64,000 nucleotides of DNA from Sphingobacteriales bacterium 44-15 (GTDB taxonomy: Bacteria; Bacteroidota; Bacteroidia; Chitinophagales; Chitinophagaceae). The number at the start of each line of letters is the position of its first letter. The stretch's first letter is position 1. The notes under the pieces are model-generated. The model ran no database searches. It was given only the letters and a program-made list of their open reading frames with translations, and was not told the DNA's origin. Both the position numbers and the translations under genes were made by a program. Positions 17,826 to 27,670 of the stretch are shown in pieces. The DNA lies in contig MKWG01000046.1 of assembly GCA_001899685.1 (NCBI GenBank), forward strand, positions 234,306 through 298,305, read 5' to 3'.

Positions 17826-18737
17826 ATGATACAGCAGTGTATAAAAGCGGCACAGGCAGGTGATGCTGTTGCGTGGAACCTTTTATACAGGTATCATTAC
17901 CCGTGGATGTATGCTACGGCGCTGCGCATCTGCGGCAACAGCCCGGCAGCCAGGGATGCAGTACAGGATACCTTTGTAACAGCATATCTCAAACTGCAAC
18001 AACTGAAAGATACGGCTGCATTTCCGGGTTGGTTAAAGACCATTCTTATACGATTTTGCCAGCGGTATAAGCAACAGCAACCTTATAATGATTTTAATGA
18101 CCTGTCCTTGCTGGAAAACAGCAGGTTTTGCGAAAATGAAGTAAGTAAAAGAATGGACTGGTATGAGCGGCAATCAAAAATATATGAGAGCCTTTCCTGC
18201 CTGTCGGATACCCTGCAAAGTGTTTTACTGCTCCGCTATTTTTCCGGTTGGTCTTCTTACGAAGCCATAGCTATCCTGCTTTGTATCCCTGTGGGCACAG
18301 TGCGTAGCCGCCTTAACCAGGCAAAGCAAAAGCTTGCGGAACAATGGGCGAAAAGCAATGATGATAATGATGTCGCTTTCAGGAGAGCAGGTGAATGGAA
18401 CAGCCTGTACAATGATTATTTTGGCAATATTTATACTTCCCTGCAGCGCCGTGAAAAGCTGATCGCACATCTGGATAAAAACCTGCACCTTGTGTTCACG
18501 AGCGGCAAGACCGCTATGGGGCGCTCTCTGGTGCAGCAGATGATAGAAGACGACATTATGTATGGGAACAGCTTTGCCGGGCTGGAGGTTGCCAGCAGCG
18601 GTAATATTTCCTTGATTGAATGTCAAAATATTAATCCTGACGAATATCCTGAGCGTTGCCCTGAGCGCACCGTATTTGTATTATACCGCTCAGGTAATAC
18701 AGTTACTCAAATGAACCTTCACCATACAGCAAGGTAA
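17826..18737 (+). CDS. ECF-like sigma-70 family RNA polymerase sigma factor with C-terminal extension
   Basis: 303 residues. Region 2 spans about 5-75 (ALRICGNSPAARDAVQDTFV, the core- and -10-binding part). Region 4 spans about 128-175 (VLLLRYFSGWSSYEAIAILL followed by IPVGTVRSRLNQAKQKL, a clear helix-turn-helix). The C-terminal extension of about 120 residues resembles a SnoaL-like fold (IYTSLQRREKLIAHLDKNLH), as in several extended ECF groups where it gates activity. No anti-sigma gene is next to it. The following two genes are on the same strand and may be its targets or operon partners. Confidence 0.9.
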   Translation: MIQQCIKAAQAGDAVAWNLLYRYHYPWMYATALRICGNSPAARDAVQDTFVTAYLKLQQLKDTAAFPGWLKTILIRFCQRYKQQQPYNDFNDLSLLENSRFCENEVSKRMDWYERQSKIYESLSCLSDTLQSVLLLRYFSGWSSYEAIAILLCIPVGTVRSRLNQAKQKLAEQWAKSNDDNDVAFRRAGEWNSLYNDYFGNIYTSLQRREKLIAHLDKNLHLVFTSGKTAMGRSLVQQMIEDDIMYGNSFAGLEVASSGNISLIECQNINPDEYPERCPERTVFVLYRSGNTVTQMNLHHTAR

Positions 18738-18844
18738 AGACCTGTAAGATTCTTAAAACCTCGGGGTCCTGGTTTTTCCCGGAAAAATCGTATTCCATCG
18801 AACTTTTTATACAGTTGCCTGTTCCTCTGTATAAAAGAATGATC

Positions 18845-19390
18845 ATGAAAAAAATAATTCAGTATGCGCTGATGATAACAGGCGCATTAGCTGCCATGCC
18901 GGCAATGGCGCAAATGGATAATATGCCAGGAAAGGTAGCAGCACAGTTAAAAATGCTGTTGCAGTTTAAGGGACTTTGGGAAACCGGCGCCGCTGTAATG
19001 AAAGCAGGCGGCAAAGAATACAGGTTCGCCTATTATGCTGATTTCAAAACAGCGTCAGCAGACAATGCCATCGTGATGCATGAGTGGGCGGATATTCCCG
19101 GTGCAGGCAAATTAGATGGTAACAATTTAGCAGGCGTGTGTATGCAGGACGGAAAAATACATTGGTATTCGGTTGACAACATGGGCACAACGCATGAGCA
19201 TGTCGGTGAGTTTGCCGACCAGCATCATTTTACAATGGTGCATAAAAGCATGCAGGAGGGAAAAGAATTTGTGGAAACCCTGGAGATGGAATTTGCTGAA
19301 CCTGATGTGCTGATATTGAAAGAAACAGCCACGCTGGGTGGTGAAGAGGCGCTGTTGATTACAGGTACATTTCATCGTAAAAAAGCTTAG
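18845..19390 (+). CDS. Small secreted protein of unknown function
   Basis: 181 residues from the ATG at 18845, chosen because it leads straight into the signal peptide (MKKIIQYALMITGALAAMPAMAQ); an upstream in-frame ATG at 18815 would add ten residues ahead of it. The mature part is a compact beta-rich domain with a GLWETGAAVMKAGGKEYRF start and an alternating-strand ending (LILKETATLGGEEALLITGT), compatible with a lipocalin- or DUF1579-like barrel. That assignment is a guess. It follows the sigma factor by about 110 bp and is 6 bp ahead of the next gene. Confidence 0.75.
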   Translation: MKKIIQYALMITGALAAMPAMAQMDNMPGKVAAQLKMLLQFKGLWETGAAVMKAGGKEYRFAYYADFKTASADNAIVMHEWADIPGAGKLDGNNLAGVCMQDGKIHWYSVDNMGTTHEHVGEFADQHHFTMVHKSMQEGKEFVETLEMEFAEPDVLILKETATLGGEEALLITGTFHRKKA

Positions 19391-19396
19391 TCATTT

Positions 19397-20308
19397 ATGT
19401 TGAATATTATTGGTAAAAGCCTGTTGCTTTTACATGGCATACTATTGTTTTGGTGCGACGGCATCAATGCCCAACAAAAGGATAACCATATGACGGCTAC
19501 AGCTAACGCATTGCTGATCGAGCAAACTGAAATGGAAGCATGGCGCAGCCTGGTTGATGCCGTGCCGGATACTTTAAAAGTGTTCAATGGACTGGAGTAC
19601 CGGTTTATTGGCGGGGGACTTGCCATCAATTTCCGGAAAATGCCGGTACCCCTGTTCAACCGGGTTATAGGTCTGGGATTGAGCGAGCCACTGACACAAC
19701 ATATTATTGATGAAGTCAAATCTTTTTACACGCAAAAGGAGAAATATATTGTTCATTTTTCAAGCCCTGTAAGGCCTGCAAATGCAGATACACTGCTGCA
19801 GCAAAACGGATTCTATCCTGCCGGTGCATGGGAAAGGATTGTGCGGGACAACAGCCCGCTGTATATTTCAAACGAAGCTGATACGGGCATTGAAGTAAAA
19901 CAGGTGGATAGTTCCCTGAAAGAACCCTGGGTGGAGTTTCTAATAGATACCTACGGCTATGATTTTTACTGGTGGCCCCGGGCTTTCGCTGCGCAGAAAG
20001 GCTGGAAACATTATGTAGCGCTAAGGAAGGATACTATAATTGCCTGCCGGTCATTTTTTACAACAGCTAAGAGTACCGTTTTCTCAGGAGTGGATGCGCC
20101 TGTGCCCGGTGTAATGACGAAAGTATATGCACCGGATTTTGCCATCTGGAAAAAAGCGATACAGGATGGTTTGAACGAGGGTGCTATTTTATTTGTAGCT
20201 GATATAGAATTGCCTGATAAGGGAAAAAACAGACCGGCTTATGACGGCTTTAAGCAGTTAGGCTTTCTTATCCCATACACGCGCTACCACTACCGGCTCA
20301 ACAGGTAA
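19397..20308 (+). CDS. GNAT-like N-acetyltransferase-fold protein
   Basis: 303 residues. The motif FNRVIGLGLSEPLT with a following helix (IIDEVKSFYTQKEKYIVHFS) matches the first half of a group of tandem GNAT proteins. The second half has a long YGYDFYWWPRAFAAQKGWKHYVALRKDTIIACRSF stretch where the acetyl-CoA loop would be, but a canonical Q/RxxGxG/A loop is not evident. The first 25 residues are hydrophobic and could be a signal peptide, which would be odd for an acetyltransferase. A later start near the Met at about residue 32 is possible. It is 6 bp after the secreted protein gene, so the two are co-transcribed. Confidence 0.6.
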   Translation: MLNIIGKSLLLLHGILLFWCDGINAQQKDNHMTATANALLIEQTEMEAWRSLVDAVPDTLKVFNGLEYRFIGGGLAINFRKMPVPLFNRVIGLGLSEPLTQHIIDEVKSFYTQKEKYIVHFSSPVRPANADTLLQQNGFYPAGAWERIVRDNSPLYISNEADTGIEVKQVDSSLKEPWVEFLIDTYGYDFYWWPRAFAAQKGWKHYVALRKDTIIACRSFFTTAKSTVFSGVDAPVPGVMTKVYAPDFAIWKKAIQDGLNEGAILFVADIELPDKGKNRPAYDGFKQLGFLIPYTRYHYRLNR

Positions 20309-20331
20309 ATGGTTTTAGACAGGTAAGCGTT

Positions 20332-20415
20332 GCATCAAACGTGAGATGTGAGAGGATAAAGATGAAAGAAATGTCTCACATTTCACGTTTCTCATTTCAC
20401 ATCTATGATTCACGT
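20332..20415. repeat. Degenerate GTGAGA/GTGAAA-type intergenic repeat
   Basis: Direct copies (AAACGTGAGATGTGAGAGG) are followed by inverted ones (CTCACATTTCACGTTTCTC, then TTTCACATC), forming a potential hairpin. It occupies part of the 390-bp gap before the SusC gene. The rest of that gap (20416-20698) is AT-rich, presumably holds the promoter of the locus, and shows no exact TTG/TAnnTTTG pair. Confidence 0.55.
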
Positions 20416-20698
20416 CCTCCATCCCCGGCAACAGAAGCTTTACAAAAGCTTAATCTTAACAACATATAGTCTTAATAAACCCTGTTTAATATTGTTAAAC
20501 AATTAAGAAAGGACAGGATGTGCCGGATAACCAAATTTGTGGATAACTTTTTTATTAGAAAATTGTTAGTAATTATAAACTTTTGTTTAATTTAACTAAA
20601 TAATCAGGCTTGTGTTAAATGTTCAGTTAAGGGATTTACGCCTTTCCGATTCAGAGAAAACCCAGGACTATAAAATAAATAGAACTAACTAAAAAATT

Positions 20699-23107
20699 AT
20701 GAGACTAATCCCTAAACCGGGTGGAAAAGCTCTGCTTTTTCTTCTCGTATCTATTGGTGCTGTGATGAATGTGCTGGCCCAGGATTCTCTGAGAGTAGAT
20801 AGCATGCTCTTATCCAACCGTAGCGGAGTGGAGAACATTCTCCAGGGAAGGGTAGCCGGATTAAGGATAAAGAGCTGGTCGGGTACTACAGGCGCTCAAT
20901 CCACTTTGAATTTACGGGGCTTAAGCCTGGATCCGACAGACCAATCTACCATGCCCCTGATCCTTATTAATGGTGTGCCTATGATTGCCGGCCCTTCCAA
21001 TATAACCGGCATCAATCCTCTCACTTATTTTTCTCCCGAACAGATCGAACGCATAGATGTAATTAAAGACATTGACCGTCTCGCCGCTTATGGCGTGCAG
21101 GCGCCCAACGGAGCGCTCAATATTATTATGAAAGAAGGAAAGCCCGGATCTATTCATGTTCGGGCCAATGCCTATGCCGGAGTAAATTTCCTGCAAAACA
21201 TGGATTATAAGCGGGATGCCTTCTATGACTTTAATACGACAGCCCGCAGAGATGTATATGGTGACGGGGGGATGATAAACGACGAAACACTGCTGGTTGA
21301 CGGAGCGGGTAGTTACGGCTCCTACCTGTTTGGGCTCTCCAATCACCAGGATAAAGGAATTATTAAAGGGTCAGGTTTCGGGCGTCAAAACTTATTTCTG
21401 AATGCGAAATATAATATTACCGATCGCTTTTCCGCTCATTTCTATAATAATATGACCCTCGCCAACCGCAACGGGCGATATACCGGGGAGTACAGCCGGG
21501 ATTTAATCCTTCCCGTAGTTGGCAGTGAAGAATTCTTCATGGATAAGAACAGGAATCTTGGGTTGATATCCTCTATGGGATTGACTTACCTGCTCGATCA
21601 TGGCATCACCATAAGCTCTGTAGCAAGTCTGTCTTATGAAGGTTCCAGCCGGGATATGTATATTCCCTCCAACCTGCTTGACGGAGATATTTATGCTTCG
21701 AGCGCCGCTTACAAAAGGCAATTGATCACCTGGAATACTTCTGTCAACTGGTTGCATGAATTTTCTGATGCGCTGAAAATGGATATGACGCTTGGCGGAG
21801 AGCTCAGAAATACAGATGACCGGCTCACCTCTGTTAACGGGCAACGCAGTCTGGAAAACGGTGGATCCAACTTTGTAAAAGTGGTGACAGGCTACAATGC
21901 CAATCAAACTATCGCATTATCCAACCACAACGTTGAGAAGCTCTCATCCTTTTACGGCACCTGGAAGTTCAGGTACAAAAAAGACCTGGATGTCAACCTG
22001 GTGGCCCGTGCAGACGGCAGCTCCTTATATGATAACAAATGGGCCTTTTACCCGGCGCTTGGTATACATTATGATCTGAAAAACAGCCTGAGCATACCTG
22101 TAAAAATCAATGCAGGCATAGGGAAAACGGGTGTGTTGAGCAGACCGGAAGTATATCGCGGACAATTAGATGCTTACGGAGATTATTATGGAGGCAATTA
22201 CCTCGGGATAGGAGAGTTGTACCCTGCCTTCAGCGGCGCCAAAAGCATCGGCGTGACCCAGATAGATGCAGGTGTAACGGTTGCACTCGGTTCGGTGCTG
22301 GATCTTACTGTTGATTATTTTAATAAAACCTACAGCGATTTCACCTATCAGCGATACCTGCCTAATATCAATGGTATTGATTATATATTCGAGACCGGCG
22401 GTAAACTCGGGTTGTCGGGTGTTGAAGTGGCGCTTGATGGCAACTGGATACATTCCACTCATTTTTCCTGGACCAGTAACCTGAACATTGCCTTCTACCG
22501 CAACAAAGTAAAAGCATTACCCGGCGATATTGAGAATACCAGCCTTGCCTATCTTGGCGCAGTCTCAGGCGCTCCGGTCACTTCACTTGTGGCCTGGCAG
22601 GGCAGTGCGGAAAAAAGGATCGGCAACAGTGCGCCCAGGGCTTTTGGAGGATTTACGAATACATTGCGTTACCGGAATATTTCTGCCGCCTTCACCCTCA
22701 CCTACGCCTGGGGACAGGATATTGCTGCGGAATCTTTCAACAGCCGGTATGATGCACAAGCTATCAATTATGATTTTCCCGTTAAAAATGCGGAAACACC
22801 CTACTACTTCATTTATGAAGGCGCGAACAACCGTACTATCTACCAGGGGATCAGAACCATTGAAGACGGCAGTTTCGTACGCCTGAGCAGGGCTGCAGTT
22901 TCCTGGCATTTCAGCTCGATATCCAAAAGAATAGAAGCATTAAGCGACCTGGAAATATTTGTTCGCGGCGACAACCTGCTGACCCTTTCCCGGTATAGCG
23001 GCATCAATCCGGAAGAGAATATTACGGGCAGCCGCAGGTATGATCTGATGTACACCGGAACACCCCTGCCTACTTCCGTAGCGCTGGGTATTAAAGTGGT
23101 TTTTTAA
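20699..23107 (+). CDS. SusC/RagA-like TonB-linked outer-membrane protein, short form
   Basis: 802 residues. A signal peptide ends at VLAQ (about residue 28). Next comes a plug (about 45-155) with VENILQGRVAGLRIKSWSG, then TLNLRGLS, and the characteristic IERIDVIKDIDRLAAYGVQA. The rest is barrel. It lacks the N-terminal carboxypeptidase-regulatory-like domain found in the second SusC of this locus, and at about 800 residues it is shorter than usual. SusC barrels import oligosaccharides or other polymers in TonB-dependent fashion beneath a SusD lid. Its SusD partner starts 18 bp downstream. Confidence 0.9.
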   Translation: MRLIPKPGGKALLFLLVSIGAVMNVLAQDSLRVDSMLLSNRSGVENILQGRVAGLRIKSWSGTTGAQSTLNLRGLSLDPTDQSTMPLILINGVPMIAGPSNITGINPLTYFSPEQIERIDVIKDIDRLAAYGVQAPNGALNIIMKEGKPGSIHVRANAYAGVNFLQNMDYKRDAFYDFNTTARRDVYGDGGMINDETLLVDGAGSYGSYLFGLSNHQDKGIIKGSGFGRQNLFLNAKYNITDRFSAHFYNNMTLANRNGRYTGEYSRDLILPVVGSEEFFMDKNRNLGLISSMGLTYLLDHGITISSVASLSYEGSSRDMYIPSNLLDGDIYASSAAYKRQLITWNTSVNWLHEFSDALKMDMTLGGELRNTDDRLTSVNGQRSLENGGSNFVKVVTGYNANQTIALSNHNVEKLSSFYGTWKFRYKKDLDVNLVARADGSSLYDNKWAFYPALGIHYDLKNSLSIPVKINAGIGKTGVLSRPEVYRGQLDAYGDYYGGNYLGIGELYPAFSGAKSIGVTQIDAGVTVALGSVLDLTVDYFNKTYSDFTYQRYLPNINGIDYIFETGGKLGLSGVEVALDGNWIHSTHFSWTSNLNIAFYRNKVKALPGDIENTSLAYLGAVSGAPVTSLVAWQGSAEKRIGNSAPRAFGGFTNTLRYRNISAAFTLTYAWGQDIAAESFNSRYDAQAINYDFPVKNAETPYYFIYEGANNRTIYQGIRTIEDGSFVRLSRAAVSWHFSSISKRIEALSDLEIFVRGDNLLTLSRYSGINPEENITGSRRYDLMYTGTPLPTSVALGIKVVF

Positions 23108-23125
23108 GCATGATGATGTTAAAAA

Positions 23126-24520
23126 ATGAACAACATGACACACTGGAAGCTATTTATAACAGGATTGTGTAAACAGTACTTTGTTGCATTTGTGCGTGAG
23201 AGAAGAAACGGCAAACGTCAGATACTCACGTCTCAGGTCTCACGTTTCACGGCGGGCGTAATATTAGCAATGGCGCTGCTTTGCTCCTGCCGTAAGAGCC
23301 TTACGGTAGAGCAGGAAAACAGCGCGGTGGAGGAAGGCTATTATCAATCTGCACCGCGTATCCAGCAGTCGGTGATCGGAGGCTATGTAGACTTCAGGAG
23401 AGCTCTGCTGGCCAATTACGCCTGGATGATGTATGGGGAAGCAAGGGCGGGAGATCTGAAGGTGGCGGTTGCTTATCAGCAACAGGTATCCAGCCAGAAG
23501 CTGACAGCCCCGGACGAAAATCTGGTACAACTTTCAGACTGGGGCTATTTCTATGATGTGATCAAGGATGCCAATGATGCACTTGACATTATAGACAATG
23601 CAGCAGAAGGCGTTCTGAGCAGCTATCAGCATAATGTATACAGAGGTGAAGCGCTGGCGCTCAAATCCATGGCATATTTCTACCTGGCCCGGATCTGGGG
23701 ACCGGTTTCATCGGCCGAAAAAAATAATTTTGGAGCCCACCTGACCAGGGATGAGGTGGTTAAACAGGCGATCGTATATGCTACAGAAGCGCAAAAATTA
23801 GTACCCTGGATGTTGCTCAATGACGATGGCATAGAAAGCGCCGCCCTTACTGCTGTACGGTTTAATAAGACTGCTGTAACGTCGCTGCTTGCCCAGGAAG
23901 CGCTGTGGCTTGGCAACGGACAAAACGCTTACGATATACTCACCAATACCTTTACCAGTAATATAGCAGATAGTTTGTCTGGTTTCGGTCTTGCTATCGG
24001 CGCAGACCGGCGCATGGAGATTCCGCAAGCTCCCCTGAGCCCAAATATCCTGAGCATGCCCCTGGCGACATTCAATGCTATTTATCCTGCCGGTGATGCG
24101 CGCCGTGCGAGTATGTTCAATATTTCCGGCAATTCCGCTACGCTGATCGTCCGGGATGCCAGTAAGGTAGATCTGCTGCCGGTGCGGGAGATTGATTTGC
24201 TCTTTGCAGAGGCTGCCTGGCGTTCGGAGCGACTGGAGGAGGCCAAGGAATGGCTTATCCTCGCAGCCGGCGGCGCTACAGAGGACTATAGCACTTTAAC
24301 GGAAGAGACATTCGGCAACGCGCTCCTGCTGGAACGGCAACGTCAGTTGGTGGGTACCGGGCAACGTATGTTTGACCTGATCCGGTTTGATAAAGTTCCT
24401 TCCTATATACCTGTATTTACGGAAGCTGATGTCACAAAAGGCGCTGCTTATTGGCCGCTGTCAGCCAACAGTATCAGGGGTAATGGATGGAGCCAGAACG
24501 CTTATTGGGCGATCCCTTAA
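23126..24520 (+). CDS. SusD/RagB-like surface lipoprotein with repeat-disrupted signal region
   Basis: 464 residues. The helical SusD core is clear from the recurring pattern GEALALKSMAYFYLARIWG (about 170-190) to a C-terminal ERQRQLVGTGQRMFDLIRF (about 410). The lipobox is LLCSCRKS, but it lies at about residue 55, not the usual 20. About 30 residues of mostly charged sequence sit between HWKLFITGL and ILAMALLCSC. The DNA coding them (23190-23252) matches the GTGAGA/TCTCACG intergenic repeat family. The insertion probably lengthened the signal peptide and may impair export. SusD proteins bind ligand and cap the SusC barrel. Confidence 0.88.
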   Translation: MNNMTHWKLFITGLCKQYFVAFVRERRNGKRQILTSQVSRFTAGVILAMALLCSCRKSLTVEQENSAVEEGYYQSAPRIQQSVIGGYVDFRRALLANYAWMMYGEARAGDLKVAVAYQQQVSSQKLTAPDENLVQLSDWGYFYDVIKDANDALDIIDNAAEGVLSSYQHNVYRGEALALKSMAYFYLARIWGPVSSAEKNNFGAHLTRDEVVKQAIVYATEAQKLVPWMLLNDDGIESAALTAVRFNKTAVTSLLAQEALWLGNGQNAYDILTNTFTSNIADSLSGFGLAIGADRRMEIPQAPLSPNILSMPLATFNAIYPAGDARRASMFNISGNSATLIVRDASKVDLLPVREIDLLFAEAAWRSERLEEAKEWLILAAGGATEDYSTLTEETFGNALLLERQRQLVGTGQRMFDLIRFDKVPSYIPVFTEADVTKGAAYWPLSANSIRGNGWSQNAYWAIP

Positions 24521-24558
24521 TGGAGTATATAAAAAATTGAACTGAAAAAACTAATGTA

Positions 24559-27500
24559 ATGAAGGCATTAATGAAAGGAGCCTGTTTCCTCATTGCAGTA
24601 CTGATGATCTCCGTAACGGGGTATGCGCAATCAGTCATGACGGGTAAGATCAACGATTCGAATGGTAAACCGGTCGTCGGCGCCTCCGTAGGGATCAAGG
24701 GAAAAAGTACCGGTACCAAGACTGATGCTGCGGGGATCTTCCGGTTGCGGGTCAACGTAGGGGATACGCTGATTTTTTCATCCATAGGGTTTGAGCCCCG
24801 GCAAATCGTGTTCAGAAAAGCGTCCGATCTGACGGTTAAACTGACCGAGGAAAATAAAACCCTGAGCGATGTAGTGGTTACGGGCTATAAAAGCCAGATA
24901 AGAGCGGAGATCACAGGATCCGTTTCTACCATCAAAATGGACAAGATCACAGAAGGACAGGCAGCGGAATCTTTCGGTTCCCTCTTGCAGGGTAAAGTAG
25001 CCGGCGTGAATATCCAGTTGAATTCCGGGGAGCCCGGTGCAACACCTGCCATCATCATCAGGGGGCTGGCTGCGGTAAGCCGTGGCGATGCCTCCGCCAT
25101 TTCCGAACCGTTATATGTTATAGATGGTATTCCCATCATTTCAAGAATGAGCAGTGAGTTTGCTGTAACCAGCACCAACGTGCTGGCAGACCTCAACCCC
25201 AGCGATATTGAAGATGTGGTAGTGCTGAAAGATGCTTCTGCTGCGGCTATTTACGGCTCCAGGGCTGCAAACGGGGTGATCCTGATCACGACCAAAAAAG
25301 GAAAACGAGGAAAACCCCAGATCAATCTTAATATTCGCACAGGTGTCAATTTTGTACCACAATTGCGCGACGTTGCCGGCGGCGCCAAAGAAAGGGAGGA
25401 GGTTAAACAACTGTATGATCTGTATGCACCTTACGGTATATCTATGCCGGCAATGTATACGGATGTTACCAACCCGTTCTACAACAACTCATCCGACTGG
25501 CAGGGATATTTGTATAATACCTCTGTTACGCAGGATTACAACGCCTCCATTCGCGGAGCCGGCGATTTTGGACAATACAGTATCAGCATGGGTTATATGG
25601 ATAGCAAAGGTATTTTGTTCAACACCGGTTTCAAACGCTACAGCCTTATGGCCAACACCAGTTTCAATGCTCTGAAAAATAAGCTGATCATTAATAATAC
25701 GCTGGCGGTTTCACGTACAGACCAGAGCAAGAACGATGATGCGGTTTCGGTCAGTAATTCATCTCTGCTGCCGCTTCCCGACAACCCGCTGGTAAAGGGC
25801 GCGGAGGTTTATAAGCCTGGTTATATGTCTAACCTCAATGACCGGGTACGTTTCAGTTCCGACGCTACCCTCAACCTTGCCCACAACGTAGCCTATAAGG
25901 CGAGCCTTAGCCTGGAATACCTTAGGACAATGTTCGATTCCCTGGCTTCTTCGAGGCGCACGCTGAGGATGGGCAACAAGAGCATTGCCGGAGAAAACCA
26001 AAATTTGCTGTTCCAGAATACTTTAACCTATACGCCCAAGTTTGGGAACGGGCACAGCCTCAGCATATTACTGGGGCAGAGCATGGAAAAAACAGAAGCG
26101 AAGCTGACAAGAGTGAGCAGCGTAAGCGATGCGCCGGGCCTTTCGCAAACGGTGAACTGGCCACAGGGCAACAGTATCGGTTCCAGCAATTACGGCGCCA
26201 GCACCCTGATGTCTTATTTCAGCCGCCTCGATTATAATTTTCAACAAAAATACCTGCTGGGCGCATCCATCCGTACGGACGGATCTTCCAAGTTCGGGAA
26301 GGCCAACCGCTGGGGTGTATTCCCTTCTGTTTCGGCAGGTTGGAACTTTTCCAAAGAAAGCCTTTTTGCCAATGCAGACTGGCTGACCAATGGTAAGATC
26401 CGCGGTAGTTACGGGCTGTCCGGAACTACCTGGGATAATAACTACCTGGCGCTGGGGATCATGGACGGGGGCAAGCTTGACCAGTACAATTCTTTAATCC
26501 AGATTGCCTATGGAGGTATTTCCGGATTTACCCCCACCTGGTATGACGGTTTCAAAAATGATAATCTTACCTGGGTTAAAACCAATATGGCCAATCTCGG
26601 TGTAGACTTAACTTTATTCCAGGGAAAGGTGGAGTTCATTTTTGATGCGTATGAAAAACTAACGAAAGGATTGTTATTGTCTACCTCCCTGCCCACAACA
26701 TCTGGCTATAACGAAGTATACCGTAATGCGGCAGATGTGCTGAACAGGGGGCTGGAGTTTACTGTTAATACGAACCTGAGATTTGGCAGTGATTTTACCT
26801 GGAGCACCAACCTGAACTTTGCCTATAACAAAAACAGGGTTACCAGGCTCCCGGACGGCAATGCTGATATTATCAAAGTCAGCACTTCTGGTCAGGACTT
26901 TGGTTCTATCATCCGTGTAGGGGATCCGCTCAACGGCTTCTTTTTCTATCAATCGCAGGGCGTTTACCAGGCGGAAAACCAGATCCCGGTAAATCCCAAA
27001 ACCGGGAAAAAACTGGTGGGGCTGCAGAACAAGAACCTGCAGGTGGGCGACCGCAACTTCAAAGATCAAAACGGCGATTATATCATTGATGTTTCAGACC
27101 GTGTATATTCAGGCGATCCCAACCCGAAATGGAACGGGGGCTGGACCAACGATTTTACCTACAAAGGATTTAGCCTTAACCTGGTCACTACTTTTGTGAT
27201 CGGCAGGGATATTGTCAATTCCGACCTGCTTGACCGCCTCAAGCTGGGTAAGAACTTTGCAGGGAGTTCATCTCTGCCCAACTTCGACAAATATGCCATC
27301 TGGGAAAAAAGCGGTGACAATGCCAGGTATCCTACGCTCAATCCCTGGAGCGATGCAACGCAGGTGATCAATTATGATTCCGAGTATATAGAAGACGGTT
27401 CTTATTTCAAGATAAGGTCTGCCACCCTGTCCTACACCTTTAATAAGAGAGTTATGGCGCGGCTTCCTTTTGAAAGAATGCGGGTCTATTGCACGGCAGA

Positions 27501-27627
27501 CAACCTGGTGACCTTCCAGAAGTATAGCGGCCCCGATGCGGAATTAGTAGACATTAATGGTTTTGACATGTCGAAAGGATATCCTATGCGAAGAATGTTA
27601 TTGTTCGGCGTTTCTATTTCACTATAA
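24559..27627 (+). CDS. SusC/RagA-like TonB-linked outer-membrane protein, full length
   Basis: 1022 residues. A signal peptide (to about 24) is followed by a carboxypeptidase-regulatory-like domain (about 27-110, MTGKINDSNGKPVVGASV), then the TonB-box-like segment LSDVVVTGYKSQ. The plug has the diagnostic GKVAGVNIQLNSGEPGA and PSDIEDVVVLKDASAAAIYG SusC signatures. A barrel of about 780 residues follows. It is the import channel of the second SusCD pair; its SusD gene begins about 40 bp later. All SusC hallmark motifs are intact, in contrast to the shorter first copy. Confidence 0.96.
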   Translation: MKALMKGACFLIAVLMISVTGYAQSVMTGKINDSNGKPVVGASVGIKGKSTGTKTDAAGIFRLRVNVGDTLIFSSIGFEPRQIVFRKASDLTVKLTEENKTLSDVVVTGYKSQIRAEITGSVSTIKMDKITEGQAAESFGSLLQGKVAGVNIQLNSGEPGATPAIIIRGLAAVSRGDASAISEPLYVIDGIPIISRMSSEFAVTSTNVLADLNPSDIEDVVVLKDASAAAIYGSRAANGVILITTKKGKRGKPQINLNIRTGVNFVPQLRDVAGGAKEREEVKQLYDLYAPYGISMPAMYTDVTNPFYNNSSDWQGYLYNTSVTQDYNASIRGAGDFGQYSISMGYMDSKGILFNTGFKRYSLMANTSFNALKNKLIINNTLAVSRTDQSKNDDAVSVSNSSLLPLPDNPLVKGAEVYKPGYMSNLNDRVRFSSDATLNLAHNVAYKASLSLEYLRTMFDSLASSRRTLRMGNKSIAGENQNLLFQNTLTYTPKFGNGHSLSILLGQSMEKTEAKLTRVSSVSDAPGLSQTVNWPQGNSIGSSNYGASTLMSYFSRLDYNFQQKYLLGASIRTDGSSKFGKANRWGVFPSVSAGWNFSKESLFANADWLTNGKIRGSYGLSGTTWDNNYLALGIMDGGKLDQYNSLIQIAYGGISGFTPTWYDGFKNDNLTWVKTNMANLGVDLTLFQGKVEFIFDAYEKLTKGLLLSTSLPTTSGYNEVYRNAADVLNRGLEFTVNTNLRFGSDFTWSTNLNFAYNKNRVTRLPDGNADIIKVSTSGQDFGSIIRVGDPLNGFFFYQSQGVYQAENQIPVNPKTGKKLVGLQNKNLQVGDRNFKDQNGDYIIDVSDRVYSGDPNPKWNGGWTNDFTYKGFSLNLVTTFVIGRDIVNSDLLDRLKLGKNFAGSSSLPNFDKYAIWEKSGDNARYPTLNPWSDATQVINYDSEYIEDGSYFKIRSATLSYTFNKRVMARLPFERMRVYCTADNLVTFQKYSGPDAELVDINGFDMSKGYPMRRMLLFGVSISL

Positions 27628-27670
27628 TTGATTATGATCAGCGTGATCCCAAAAAATAAAGTCAGTGAAC

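Noticed and set aside
20416..20698. Bacteroidota promoter before the first SusC gene
   Set aside because: Near matches such as CAAATTTG and AACTTTTG occur, but none has both boxes at the right spacing.
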